Counted from the first letter of the stretch, positions 1 to 6,307 are shown. The stretch is DNA of 6,307 bases from Candidatus Aquidulcis sp. (GCA_020723365.1 DYJB01000160.1:1-6307); one strand, 5' to 3'. The notes: a model not told the origin generated them from the letters alone. Program-made: numbers and translations.

Positions 1-1
1 G

Positions 2-1600
2 CGGGTCTGGCACACGCCCTGGGCGGACCTGTGCGCCGTGATCGGCCGGGATACCCCGAACCTGCTGCTGCTGGAGGCGGGCTCTCACCTCGAGGCCATG
101 GGCGTCACGCCCCAGCAGGCGCTGACCTCGCCGCCGTGCGATCTGGGGATCGTGCGCGGCCCGGTGCCACACAGGCCGCGCCGGGTCCTGGTCCCGGTGC
201 GCGGCGGGCCGCACGCCGAACTGGCGCTGCGCGTTGGGCTGGCACTGCGCGCCGAGCACCTCACGCCGCTGCACCTGCGGCCCGACCTCTCGGCCCCGAC
301 CGAGCCGCCGTTCCGCGGGCTCGAGCATGTGCTGCGTCACATGCCGGACGCCCGGCTGCGGGTGGCCACCACGACCGACCCGGCCAGCACCATCCTGTCC
401 GAAGCAGGGGGTTGCGACCTGGTCATCCTGGGGGCCACAGCCCAGCCGCTGCAGTCGGGGGCCTCGCTCGGGCCGGTGGCCGACCGTGTGCTGCGCGAGT
501 GCCCGGCGGGTGTGGTGGTGGTCAAGACGCGACGGCCGATGCCGGCCCTGGTGGGCGACATCGAGGCCGTCGGTTCGAAGGCCATCTCGATCCTGGTCGA
601 CCGGTGGTTCTCCGAGAACACCTACGTGGCCGACGAGTTCGCCGACCTCAAGCAGCTGGCCGACCTCAAAGCGCGGCGCGGCCTGACCGTCAGCCTGGCG
701 CTTCCGGCGCTCAACGAGGAGACGACCGTCGGGAAGGTCATCCGCACCGTGCGCCGTGCGCTGGTGGAGAAGGTCCCCGTGCTGGATGAGATCGTCCTGA
801 TCGACTCGGACTCGACCGACCGCACGCGGCAGATCGCCGCCGATCTGGGCATCCCGGTCTTTGTCCATCAGCAGCTGCTGCCGGAGCTCGGCCTGCGCGC
901 CGGGAAGGGCGAAGCCCTGTGGAAGAGCCTGTTGGTGACACGCGGGGACATCGTGCTGTGGATCGACACCGACATCATCAACATCCACCCGCGCTTCGTC
1001 TACGGCATCCTGGGGCCGCTGCTGACCGACCCGCGCGTCCAGTTCGTCAAGGGTTTCTATCGCCGGCCGCTGCGCGTGGGTGACCGCGTGCAGGCCGGCG
1101 GCGGGGGGAGGGTCACCGAGCTGACCGCCCGCCCGCTGCTCAACCTCTTCTACCCCGAGCTCTCGGGCGTGGTGCAGCCGCTCTCGGGCGAATACGGCGG
1201 CCGGCGGTCGGCCCTTGAGCTGCTGCCCTTCTTCTCGGGCTACGGGGTCGAATCCGGCTTGCTGATTGATGTCTTCGAGCGCTTCGGGCTCTCGGCCATC
1301 GCCCAGGTCGACCTGCTGGAACGCATCCATCACAACCAGCCGCTGGAAGCCCTGAGCAAGATGTCCTTCGCCATCATCCAGGCTGTCGTGCACAAACTCG
1401 AGCGGCGCTATCAGCGGCCGTTTCTCGAGGACGTCAACAAGAGCATGAAGCTTATCCGCTACCAGGAGGGCGGCTACTTCCTTGACGTTGAGGCGATCGC
1501 CGAGGGCGAGCGCCCGCCGATGATCGAGGTGCCGGCCTACCGACGGGCCCACCCGCATCCCTCCCGGGAAGCCCCGGCCGGGTCGAAATCGACGGGATGA
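2..1600 (+). CDS. gpgS: USP-domain / glucosyl-3-phosphoglycerate synthase fusion protein (GT81), 5' partial
   Basis: This enzyme is predicted to transfer glucose from an NDP-glucose to 3-phosphoglycerate, the first committed step of glucosylglycerate synthesis, in the cytoplasm. Numbering from the GTG at 38 (520 residues), residues about 46-165 form a universal-stress-protein domain (beta strand RRVLVPVRGG, then a GATA...LGPVADRVL nucleotide-loop region ending in AGVVVVK). After a linker, residues about 215-455 match GpgS: LALPALNEE (220-228), LIDSDSTDRT (254-263), GKGEALW (289-295), the metal-binding DTD (310-312), the acceptor loop GGGRVTEL (355-362), QPLSGEY (380-386), GYGVE (401-405) and R429/H431 in the C-terminal catalytic loop. 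A conserved-looking tail ends with ERPPMIEVPAY. The frame is open to the window edge with no stop, and codons before 38 (RVWHTPWADLCA) read like the end of another USP-type subdomain, so the true start is probably outside the window and GTG 38 is unlikely. GpgS identity is very secure. The role of the USP part is unknown, perhaps regulatory. The stop overlaps the next start by ATGA. Confidence 0.93.
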   Translation, partial: RVWHTPWADLCAVIGRDTPNLLLLEAGSHLEAMGVTPQQALTSPPCDLGIVRGPVPHRPRRVLVPVRGGPHAELALRVGLALRAEHLTPLHLRPDLSAPTEPPFRGLEHVLRHMPDARLRVATTTDPASTILSEAGGCDLVILGATAQPLQSGASLGPVADRVLRECPAGVVVVKTRRPMPALVGDIEAVGSKAISILVDRWFSENTYVADEFADLKQLADLKARRGLTVSLALPALNEETTVGKVIRTVRRALVEKVPVLDEIVLIDSDSTDRTRQIAADLGIPVFVHQQLLPELGLRAGKGEALWKSLLVTRGDIVLWIDTDIINIHPRFVYGILGPLLTDPRVQFVKGFYRRPLRVGDRVQAGGGGRVTELTARPLLNLFYPELSGVVQPLSGEYGGRRSALELLPFFSGYGVESGLLIDVFERFGLSAIAQVDLLERIHHNQPLEALSKMSFAIIQAVVHKLERRYQRPFLEDVNKSMKLIRYQEGGYFLDVEAIAEGERPPMIEVPAYRRAHPHPSREAPAGSKSTG

Positions 1601-2154
1601 CGGCCTGGATCCTGGTGCGCCACGGGGCCACCGACTGGAATCGCGACGGCCGCTACCAGGGTCAGGCGGATCCGCCGTTGAATGCCGAGGGCCGGGCGCA
1701 GGCTGCCCGGCTGGCCGATGCGCTGGCCGCTCGCCCCATCGAAGCCGTCTACAGCAGCGATCTGCAGCGTGCCCGTCACACGGCGGAGGTCATCGCCCGG
1801 GTTCACGGGCAGGCGGTGCACCTCGACCAGCGTCTGCGGGAGGTCAACCAGGGGGCCTGGGAGGGGATGCTCGTCGACGACATCGCTGCCGGGTATCCGG
1901 CCGAGTGGCGCGCCATCCAGGAGGACCCGCTGAACGCTCGGGCGCCGGGAGGGGAATCGGCGGCCGAGGTGGCCGAGCGGGCAATGGCCAGCCTGCGGGA
2001 GATCACCGGGCTGCACCCGCGGGGACCGGTCATCGTCGTGTCGCACGGACTGACGCTGGGTTGTGTCGTATGCAGCCTGCAGGGGCTGCCCCTGGAGTGG
2101 GCGCGCCAGAAGGTCCCGCCGAATGGCTCCGCGTGGGAGCAGACATGGCCCTGA
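1597..2154 (+). CDS. gpgP: Histidine phosphatase family protein, probable glucosyl-3-phosphoglycerate phosphatase
   Basis: This is a 185-residue member of the histidine phosphatase (phosphoglycerate-mutase-like) superfamily. The N-terminal signature LVRHGATDWN places the phospho-accepting His at residue 9 beside R8. The other catalytic positions are visible: R58 in SSDLQRAR, acid/base E82 in REVNQGAWEG, and the second His, H150, in VVSHG. Sequence alone does not separate GpgP from other small-molecule phosphatases of this family. The function comes from context: its start codon overlaps the stop of the GpgS gene (ATGA), and mycobacterial GpgP belongs to this same superfamily whereas several other GpgPs are HAD-type. 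It would dephosphorylate glucosyl-3-phosphoglycerate to glucosylglycerate. No clear Shine-Dalgarno precedes the ATG, consistent with translation by coupling. The C-terminus stops soon after PPNGSAWEQ, so it is shorter than usual for the family, and the next gene begins inside its last codons. The family call is very secure and the substrate is likely. Confidence 0.85.
   Translation: MTAWILVRHGATDWNRDGRYQGQADPPLNAEGRAQAARLADALAARPIEAVYSSDLQRARHTAEVIARVHGQAVHLDQRLREVNQGAWEGMLVDDIAAGYPAEWRAIQEDPLNARAPGGESAAEVAERAMASLREITGLHPRGPVIVVSHGLTLGCVVCSLQGLPLEWARQKVPPNGSAWEQTWP
2135..2139 (+). promoter_or_regulatory. Shine-Dalgarno GGGAG for the sugar phosphorylase gene
   Basis: GGGAG lies 5 bases before the ATG at 2145, inside the 3' end of the phosphatase gene. 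It supports choosing ATG 2145 over the far-upstream in-frame start at 1905, whose 80 extra residues are a frame-shifted reading of the phosphatase gene. It also makes the in-frame GTG at 2133 unlikely, because that codon sits in front of the motif. Confidence 0.6.
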
Positions 2155-3965
2155 TCTCATCGGCCGCCTTGGAAGAGCCGCGCGCCAGGATCCTGCAGGC
2201 CCTCACCCGCCTCTACGGCTCTGACGATGCGGAGGCGCTGCTGCCGCGCATCCTCGACCTGACGCAGCGCCATGCGGCGGCGAGGAAGGCGCCCCGCCCC
2301 GCCGGCTGGTCCGAGCACGACGCTCTTCTGATCACCTACGCCGACCAGGTCCGCCGGCCACCCGATCAGCCGCTGCACGTGTTGGCTGATCTGTGCCGCG
2401 TTCACCTGACCGGCCTGGTCTCCGGCGTGCATCTGCTGCCGTTCTATCCGTCCTCGTCGGATGACGGCTTTTCGGTTGTGGACTATCGCGCCGTTGATCC
2501 CGAACTGGGTACCTGGGAGGCGGTCCGGGAGATCGCAGCGGACTTCCGGCTGATGTTCGATGCGGTCATCAACCACGTTTCCGCGGGGAGTGCCTGGTTC
2601 CAGGGATTCCTGCGCGGGGAGCCTCCCTACCGCGACTACTTCATCACGCCGGCCGAGCAGGCGGACCTTTCAAGCGTGATCCGGCCGCGCACCTCGCCGC
2701 TCCTGACGCCGTTCCAGACCCCCTTCGGGGAGCGCCGTGTGTGGACGACGTTCAGCGCCGACCAGGTGGATCTCAACTACGCCAACCCGCAGGTCCTGCT
2801 CGAAGTGCTCGAGACCCTGCTGTTCTACGTCTCGCAGGGCGCCGGGTTGCTGCGCATGGACGCCGTCGCTTTCCTGTGGAAGGAGCCCGGCACCGCCTGT
2901 CTGCATCTTCCGCAGACGCATGCCATCCTGCGCCTGTTCCGGGCCGTGCTCGACCTGGCCGCCCCGCACGTGCTGCTGGTCACCGAGACGAATGTTCCCC
3001 ACGCCGAGAACGTCAGCTACTTCGGCGACGGGCGGGGCGAGGCGCACATGGTGTACAACTTCGCGCTGCCGCCGCTGGTGCTCGACGCCATCGCCCGGGG
3101 TTCGGCCGGGACGCTGACGCAGTGGGCGGCGACGCTGGCCGCGCCCGGTGAGCAGACGACCTTCTTCAACTTCCTGGCGTCGCACGATGGGATCGGGCTC
3201 AACCCGGCGCGCGGCCTGATCGGAGAAGACGGCATCCTGGCGCTGGTCGAGCGCACGCTGGCGAATGGCGGGCAGGTGTCGATGAAGCAGGGCGGCGACG
3301 GGGCCGCCGTGCCGTATGAGCTGAACATCAACTACTTCGACGCGCTCTCCGACCCGCGCTCCGCCGAGCCGCTCAGCCTGCAGGTTGAGCGCTTCATGGC
3401 GGCGCAGGCTGTCATGCTGTGTCTGGCGGGCGTGCCGGGGATCTACTTTCACAGCCTGTTCGGCTCGCGGGGCTGGCCGGAGGGCGTCCAGGCGACGGGC
3501 CGGGCGCGTACCATCAACCGCCAGAAGCTCGAGCGACCGGAGTTGGAGCGTGAGCTGCGTGATCCGGGCTCGCGGCGGGCGCGGGTCTTTGCCCGCTTCG
3601 CGCGCCTGCTGCGCGCCCGCCGCGCCTCCCCGGCATTCCACCCCAGCGCGCGGCAGACCCTCCTGTCGCTGGACGACCGGCTGTTTGCCGTGCTGCGCGA
3701 GGATCGGCAGGCAGGCGAGGCCGTCCTGTGCCTGCACAACCTGTCCAACCGCCGCGTAACCGCCGTGCCGGGTCCCTTCCTCGGCGGTGAGCGCGCCGGG
3801 CACCCGTGGCGAGAGCTGACGTCCGAGGCCGGATCGCTGGACCTGCGGCGCGCCATCGAGTTCGAGCCCTACCAGGTGCGCTGGCTGCAGCGGCAGGGCG
3901 GACCGATCGTGGCCGAGGAGGCAGGGCCCCACTCACCCGGGCCCGCGAGGGACGGAACCCAATGA
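2145..3965 (+). CDS. GH13_18 sugar phosphorylase, probable glucosylglycerate phosphorylase
   Basis: This is a 606-residue alpha-amylase-superfamily (GH13) enzyme of the sucrose-phosphorylase subfamily, predicted to cleave glucosylglycerate with phosphate to glucose-1-phosphate and glycerate. Barrel signatures appear in order: HLLPFYPSSSDDGFS (96-110), DAVINHVS (139-146), QVDLNYANP (207-215), nucleophile D239 in LLRMDAVAF, acid/base E281 in LVTETNVP, and transition-state stabiliser D348 in ASHDGIG. The stretch WKEPGTACLHLPQTH (245-259) after the nucleophile, and TINRQKL (456-462), resemble the clade holding glucosylglycerate and sucrose-6-phosphate phosphorylases (for example E. coli YcjM) rather than classical sucrose phosphorylase. 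The first 50 or so residues are a helical extension and the last 20 or so are a low-complexity tail, making it somewhat longer than YcjM (559). There is no signal peptide, so it is cytoplasmic. ATG 2145 was chosen from the start of homology and a ribosome site. The gene overlaps the phosphatase by 10 bases and its stop overlaps the next start. Substrate is inferred from the adjacent GpgS/GpgP genes; sucrose or a related glucoside cannot be excluded. Confidence 0.87.
   Translation: MALISSAALEEPRARILQALTRLYGSDDAEALLPRILDLTQRHAAARKAPRPAGWSEHDALLITYADQVRRPPDQPLHVLADLCRVHLTGLVSGVHLLPFYPSSSDDGFSVVDYRAVDPELGTWEAVREIAADFRLMFDAVINHVSAGSAWFQGFLRGEPPYRDYFITPAEQADLSSVIRPRTSPLLTPFQTPFGERRVWTTFSADQVDLNYANPQVLLEVLETLLFYVSQGAGLLRMDAVAFLWKEPGTACLHLPQTHAILRLFRAVLDLAAPHVLLVTETNVPHAENVSYFGDGRGEAHMVYNFALPPLVLDAIARGSAGTLTQWAATLAAPGEQTTFFNFLASHDGIGLNPARGLIGEDGILALVERTLANGGQVSMKQGGDGAAVPYELNINYFDALSDPRSAEPLSLQVERFMAAQAVMLCLAGVPGIYFHSLFGSRGWPEGVQATGRARTINRQKLERPELERELRDPGSRRARVFARFARLLRARRASPAFHPSARQTLLSLDDRLFAVLREDRQAGEAVLCLHNLSNRRVTAVPGPFLGGERAGHPWRELTSEAGSLDLRRAIEFEPYQVRWLQRQGGPIVAEEAGPHSPGPARDGTQ
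3947..3952 (+). promoter_or_regulatory. Shine-Dalgarno GAGGGA for the glycosyltransferase gene
   Basis: GAGGGA lies 9 bases before the ATG at 3962, within the last codons of the phosphorylase gene. It supports ATG 3962, which forms an ATGA overlap with the upstream stop, over the in-frame start at 3806. The extra 52 residues from 3806 are an out-of-frame reading of the phosphorylase gene. Confidence 0.55.
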
Positions 3966-5239
3966 GGCCAACGCGAAACGGTCGGCGCATCGGATTCGTG
4001 GCCACCCGCCTGGACGGCACCGACGGGGTTTCGCTCGAGGCGGACAAGTGGCTGAACGTGCTGCAGGACGAGCGCCATGCCTGCTTCTTCCTCAGCGGTC
4101 AGAACGACACGCCGCCTGAGGTCACCCGGTCGGTTCCCGAGATGCACTTCGCCCACCCGGATGTGGCCGAGATCTACGCCACCAGCTTCACGCGGCGTGA
4201 GCGGCCGCCGGCGACCACGCAGCGCATCCACGAACTGGTCGATCATCTCAAGGCAGCCGTGGCCCGCTTCGTGCAGGACTTCGACCTCGAGCTGCTGATC
4301 GTCGAGAATGCCCTGGCCATCCCGATGCACGTCCCGCTCGGCCTGGCCCTGACCGAGTACATCGCCGAGACCGGCATCCCGGTGATCGCCCACCACCACG
4401 ACTTCTTCTGGGAGCGCAAGCGCTTCCTGGTGAACTGCGTGTGGGACTACCTGAACATGGCCTTCCCACCCCACCTGCCCTCCGTGCGGCACGTGGTGAT
4501 CAACTCCTCGGCCTCCAACCAGCTCAGCCTGCGCACGGGGATCTCCGGCATCCTGATCCCCAACGTGATGGACTTCGCCCACCCGCCTCCGCCGCCCGAC
4601 GACGGGCCGGGCCGCTTGCGGCAGGACCTCGGGCTGGCGCCGGGTGAATTCCTGCTGCTGCAGCCGACGCGTGTCGTGCAGCGCAAGGGGATCGAGCACG
4701 CCATCGAGCTGATCAGCCGGTTGGGCGGGCCGGCCCGCCTGCTGATCTCGCACGCCGGCGGCGACGAAGGCCCATCGTACGAGCAGCACCTGCGCTACCA
4801 GTCCGAGCGCTGGGGCGTGCGGGTGCACTTCGAGGGCGAGATCATCCGCCCCGAGCGCGGCCGGACGGCCGACGGCCGCCAGGTCTACGGCCTGGCGGAC
4901 GCCTACGCCGCCTCGGATGTGGTGACCTACCCGTCGGTGGTCGAGGGGTTCGGCAACGCCTTCCTGGAGGCGATCTACTTCCGGCGTCCGATCGTGGTCA
5001 ACAACTACTCGATCTTCGCCACCGATATCCGCCCCAAGGGATTCCACGTCATTGAGTTCGACGGCTTCATCACCGATGAGACCGTGTGGTGGACCGAGCG
5101 GCTGCTCCAGGATCCGGCCCTGGTGGAGGAGATGACGGCGCACAACTATGCCGTGGCGGCGCGGCACTACTCCTATGCCGTCCTGCGGCGCCACCTGCAG
5201 GCGCTGCTGACGGACGTCTTCGGAGAACCTGCCGGATGA
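3962..5239 (+). CDS. GT4-type glycosyltransferase, candidate mannosylglucosylglycerate synthase
   Basis: This is a 425-residue retaining glycosyltransferase with a GT-B fold. The N-terminal acceptor domain opens with a beta strand and glycine loop (IGFVATRLDGTDGVS, 10-24) followed by LEADKW, and contains AHHHDFFWER (143-152). A proline-rich hinge, AHPPPPPDDG (206-215), leads to the C-terminal nucleotide-sugar domain. That domain has LLLQPTRVVQRKGIEHAI (231-248), whose R/K pair is the usual phosphate-binding position, and the EX7E motif E328/E336 in EGFGNAFLEAI. There is no signal peptide or membrane segment, so it probably acts on a soluble cytoplasmic acceptor. Lying in an operon that makes glucosylglycerate, its natural acceptor is glucosylglycerate or its phosphate. 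The known parallel is mannosylglucosylglycerate synthesis in Petrotoga mobilis from GDP-mannose. Neither donor nor acceptor can be read from the sequence, and a glucosyl donor giving a diglucosyl product is possible. The family call is secure; the substrate assignment is tentative. Confidence 0.82.
   Translation: MRPTRNGRRIGFVATRLDGTDGVSLEADKWLNVLQDERHACFFLSGQNDTPPEVTRSVPEMHFAHPDVAEIYATSFTRRERPPATTQRIHELVDHLKAAVARFVQDFDLELLIVENALAIPMHVPLGLALTEYIAETGIPVIAHHHDFFWERKRFLVNCVWDYLNMAFPPHLPSVRHVVINSSASNQLSLRTGISGILIPNVMDFAHPPPPPDDGPGRLRQDLGLAPGEFLLLQPTRVVQRKGIEHAIELISRLGGPARLLISHAGGDEGPSYEQHLRYQSERWGVRVHFEGEIIRPERGRTADGRQVYGLADAYAASDVVTYPSVVEGFGNAFLEAIYFRRPIVVNNYSIFATDIRPKGFHVIEFDGFITDETVWWTERLLQDPALVEEMTAHNYAVAARHYSYAVLRRHLQALLTDVFGEPAG
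5222..5226 (+). promoter_or_regulatory. Shine-Dalgarno GGAGA for the GH63-like hydrolase gene
   Basis: GGAGA lies 9 bases before the ATG at 5236, inside the last codons of the glycosyltransferase gene. It agrees with a start at the ATGA overlap and with translational coupling. Confidence 0.5.
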
Positions 5240-6307
5240 CCCGGTCGGCGGAGATCTTCGAGCTGCTCAGGGACCGGATCGACCTGCAGCGCATTCCCTT
5301 CAGCGATCGCGGCTCGCGCCTGATGGTGTTCCGCACCGACGATCACTTCCGCGTGCGGCTGGCCGAGCGCTGGTTCAAGCTGGACGGCCAGCTGTCGACC
5401 TACCGCCAGCGGCCGCCGATCGTCGATGCCTGGCGGCTCACCGACGGCGAAGGCACGCCGCTGGCCATGCGCACCGTGTCCTACCCCCACCGGATCGACT
5501 GCCTGACGGACATCGGCGCCTTCACGCTGGCCTTCACCGACCCGGAGACGCTGCTGTTGACCCTCCCGCCCCGGGCGTGCGGCGTCTCGTTCGAGGCGCG
5601 CCTGGATCGCGTGCGCACCGACCGGCGCGGCGGGACGCTGCGCCTGACCGGCGACATCCGCCGCAACATCGCCTACACCACCAACGCCCCCATCGTGCGC
5701 AACGAGATCGAATCGCCGGAAGCCGGGCGGCAGGTGGTGCGGCTCCAGCTGGCACCGCAGGCGCAGGGGGAGGCGCTGCAGCTAAACATCACGCCGCGCC
5801 TGGGCTTCAACCGCTACCTGCCCGACGCGGCGCAGGCGCTGGAGGCCGCCGCCCTCCGCTGGCAGGCCTGGTTCGCCGCCGCGCCGTCCGTCGAGCCGGA
5901 GTTGCAGCGGCAGTACTACTATGCCTGGTGGGTGATGCGCGCGGGGCTGATCTCGACCCGCTTCTACACCACCCGCGAGGCGATGACGCCGTCCAAGATC
6001 CACTACGTCGGCGTCTGGCAGTGGGATGCCTACTTCCACGCCCTGGCCTACCGGCACGTGGACCGGCATCTGGCCCAGGACCAGCTGCGCATCCTGCTCG
6101 ACCACCAGCGCGACGACGGCATGATCCCCGACGCGGTGCATGATGAGGGCACGGTCACCCACCTGGACTTCCCGGTGGAGGCCGACGTGACCAAGCCGCC
6201 GCTCCTGGCCTGGGCGGCGTGGAAGCTGTACCAGGCCAACGGCGATCGGCAGTTTCTGAACGAAATCTACGAGCCGATCGTGCGCTGGAACCGCTGGTGG
6301 TTCGAGA
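5236..6307 (+). CDS. GH63-like glycoside hydrolase, probable glucosyl-/mannosylglycerate-type hydrolase, 3' partial
   Basis: The open frame runs from ATG 5236 without a stop to the window edge, giving 357 complete codons. Residues 1 to about 200 look like an all-beta N-terminal domain, beginning with IDLQRIPFSDRGSRLMVF. From about residue 205 an (alpha/alpha)6-barrel begins: YYYAWWVMRAGLIS, then HYVGVWQWDAYFHALA with D264 at the position of the catalytic Asp in clan GH-G enzymes, DDGMIPDAVHDEG (293-305), and TKPPLLAWAAWKLY. This pattern resembles GH63 mannosylglycerate/glucosylglycerate hydrolases of Thermus and Mycobacterium, and more distantly trehalase and glucosidase I. The second catalytic residue, a Glu expected far downstream, lies outside the window. 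The N-terminal beta domain makes it larger than the single-domain glycerate-glycoside hydrolases, so it may act on the larger sugar made by the adjacent glycosyltransferase. There is no signal peptide. It overlaps the preceding stop by ATGA. The superfamily is likely right; the substrate is inferred from context. Confidence 0.75.
   Translation, partial: MTRSAEIFELLRDRIDLQRIPFSDRGSRLMVFRTDDHFRVRLAERWFKLDGQLSTYRQRPPIVDAWRLTDGEGTPLAMRTVSYPHRIDCLTDIGAFTLAFTDPETLLLTLPPRACGVSFEARLDRVRTDRRGGTLRLTGDIRRNIAYTTNAPIVRNEIESPEAGRQVVRLQLAPQAQGEALQLNITPRLGFNRYLPDAAQALEAAALRWQAWFAAAPSVEPELQRQYYYAWWVMRAGLISTRFYTTREAMTPSKIHYVGVWQWDAYFHALAYRHVDRHLAQDQLRILLDHQRDDGMIPDAVHDEGTVTHLDFPVEADVTKPPLLAWAAWKLYQANGDRQFLNEIYEPIVRWNRWWFE

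Noticed and set aside
31..789. 252-codon + strand open frame overlapping the start of the GpgS fusion
   Set aside because: Ala/Arg/Gly/Pro-rich with no domain; it is a shifted frame of the USP-GpgS gene, which has clear conserved motifs.
1101..1112. G-rich run in the GpgS acceptor loop as a possible slippage site
   Set aside because: It simply encodes the conserved Gly-rich loop before RVTEL, and the frame continues correctly with GpgS motifs on both sides.
1905..2144. 80-residue N-terminal extension of the phosphorylase from the earliest in-frame start
   Set aside because: The extension is a shifted-frame reading of the phosphatase gene, low in complexity; homology and a Shine-Dalgarno support ATG 2145.
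2670..3932. Long antisense open frame of 420 codons opposite the phosphorylase gene
   Set aside because: No recognisable domain; Gln/Arg/Gly-rich composition typical of the antisense frame of a G+C-rich gene. The sense strand carries complete GH13 motifs.
3806..3961. 52-residue N-terminal extension of the glycosyltransferase
   Set aside because: It reads the phosphorylase gene out of frame; the GT-B first strand begins just after ATG 3962.
3869..5194. Long antisense open frame of 441 codons opposite the glycosyltransferase gene
   Set aside because: Composition is His/Val/Gly/Arg-biased with no motif, and it spans a gene junction. It is a by-product of high G+C at third codon positions.
5577..6143. 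188-codon + strand open frame near the right edge
   Set aside because: Arg/Ala/Gly/Pro-rich shadow of the GH63-like gene, whose frame carries barrel motifs and runs unbroken to the edge.

Overview
The window is G+C rich and read entirely on the + strand, with five protein-coding genes packed end to end and no intergenic space. Every internal junction is an overlap: ATGA at 1597-1600, 10 bases at 2145-2154, ATGA at 3962-3965 and ATGA at 5236-5239. This looks like the interior of one operon. The promoter lies left of the window, the last gene runs off the right edge, and I see no internal promoter, terminator, RNA gene, repeat array or mobile element.

Layout: (1) bases 2-1600, a fusion of universal-stress-protein (USP) sequence with a glucosyl-3-phosphoglycerate synthase (GpgS, GT81) domain, open at its 5' side; (2) bases 1597-2154, a short histidine-phosphatase-superfamily protein, the likely glucosyl-3-phosphoglycerate phosphatase (GpgP); (3) bases 2145-3965, a GH13 subfamily 18 sugar phosphorylase, most likely glucosylglycerate phosphorylase; (4) bases 3962-5239, a GT4-type glycosyltransferase, a candidate mannosylglucosylglycerate synthase or related enzyme; (5) bases 5236 to the end, the first 357 codons of a GH63-like (alpha/alpha)6-barrel glycosidase related to mannosylglycerate/glucosylglycerate hydrolases.

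Together the genes suggest a self-contained glucosylglycerate (GG) module. GpgS makes glucosyl-3-phosphoglycerate from an NDP-glucose and 3-phosphoglycerate, and the phosphatase releases GG. The GT4 enzyme may add a second sugar, as in the rare solute mannosylglucosylglycerate. The phosphorylase and the GH63-like hydrolase would recover the sugars when the solute is no longer needed. Putting synthesis and breakdown in one tightly coupled operon, with a USP sensor-like region fused to the first committed enzyme, is the most interesting aspect.

Organism: base composition and gene content fit a G+C-rich, possibly thermophilic or stress-adapted bacterium. Chloroflexota (Anaerolineae-like) is my best guess, with Deinococcota/Thermus relatives as an alternative. 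This is inference from content, since no phylogenetic marker gene is present.
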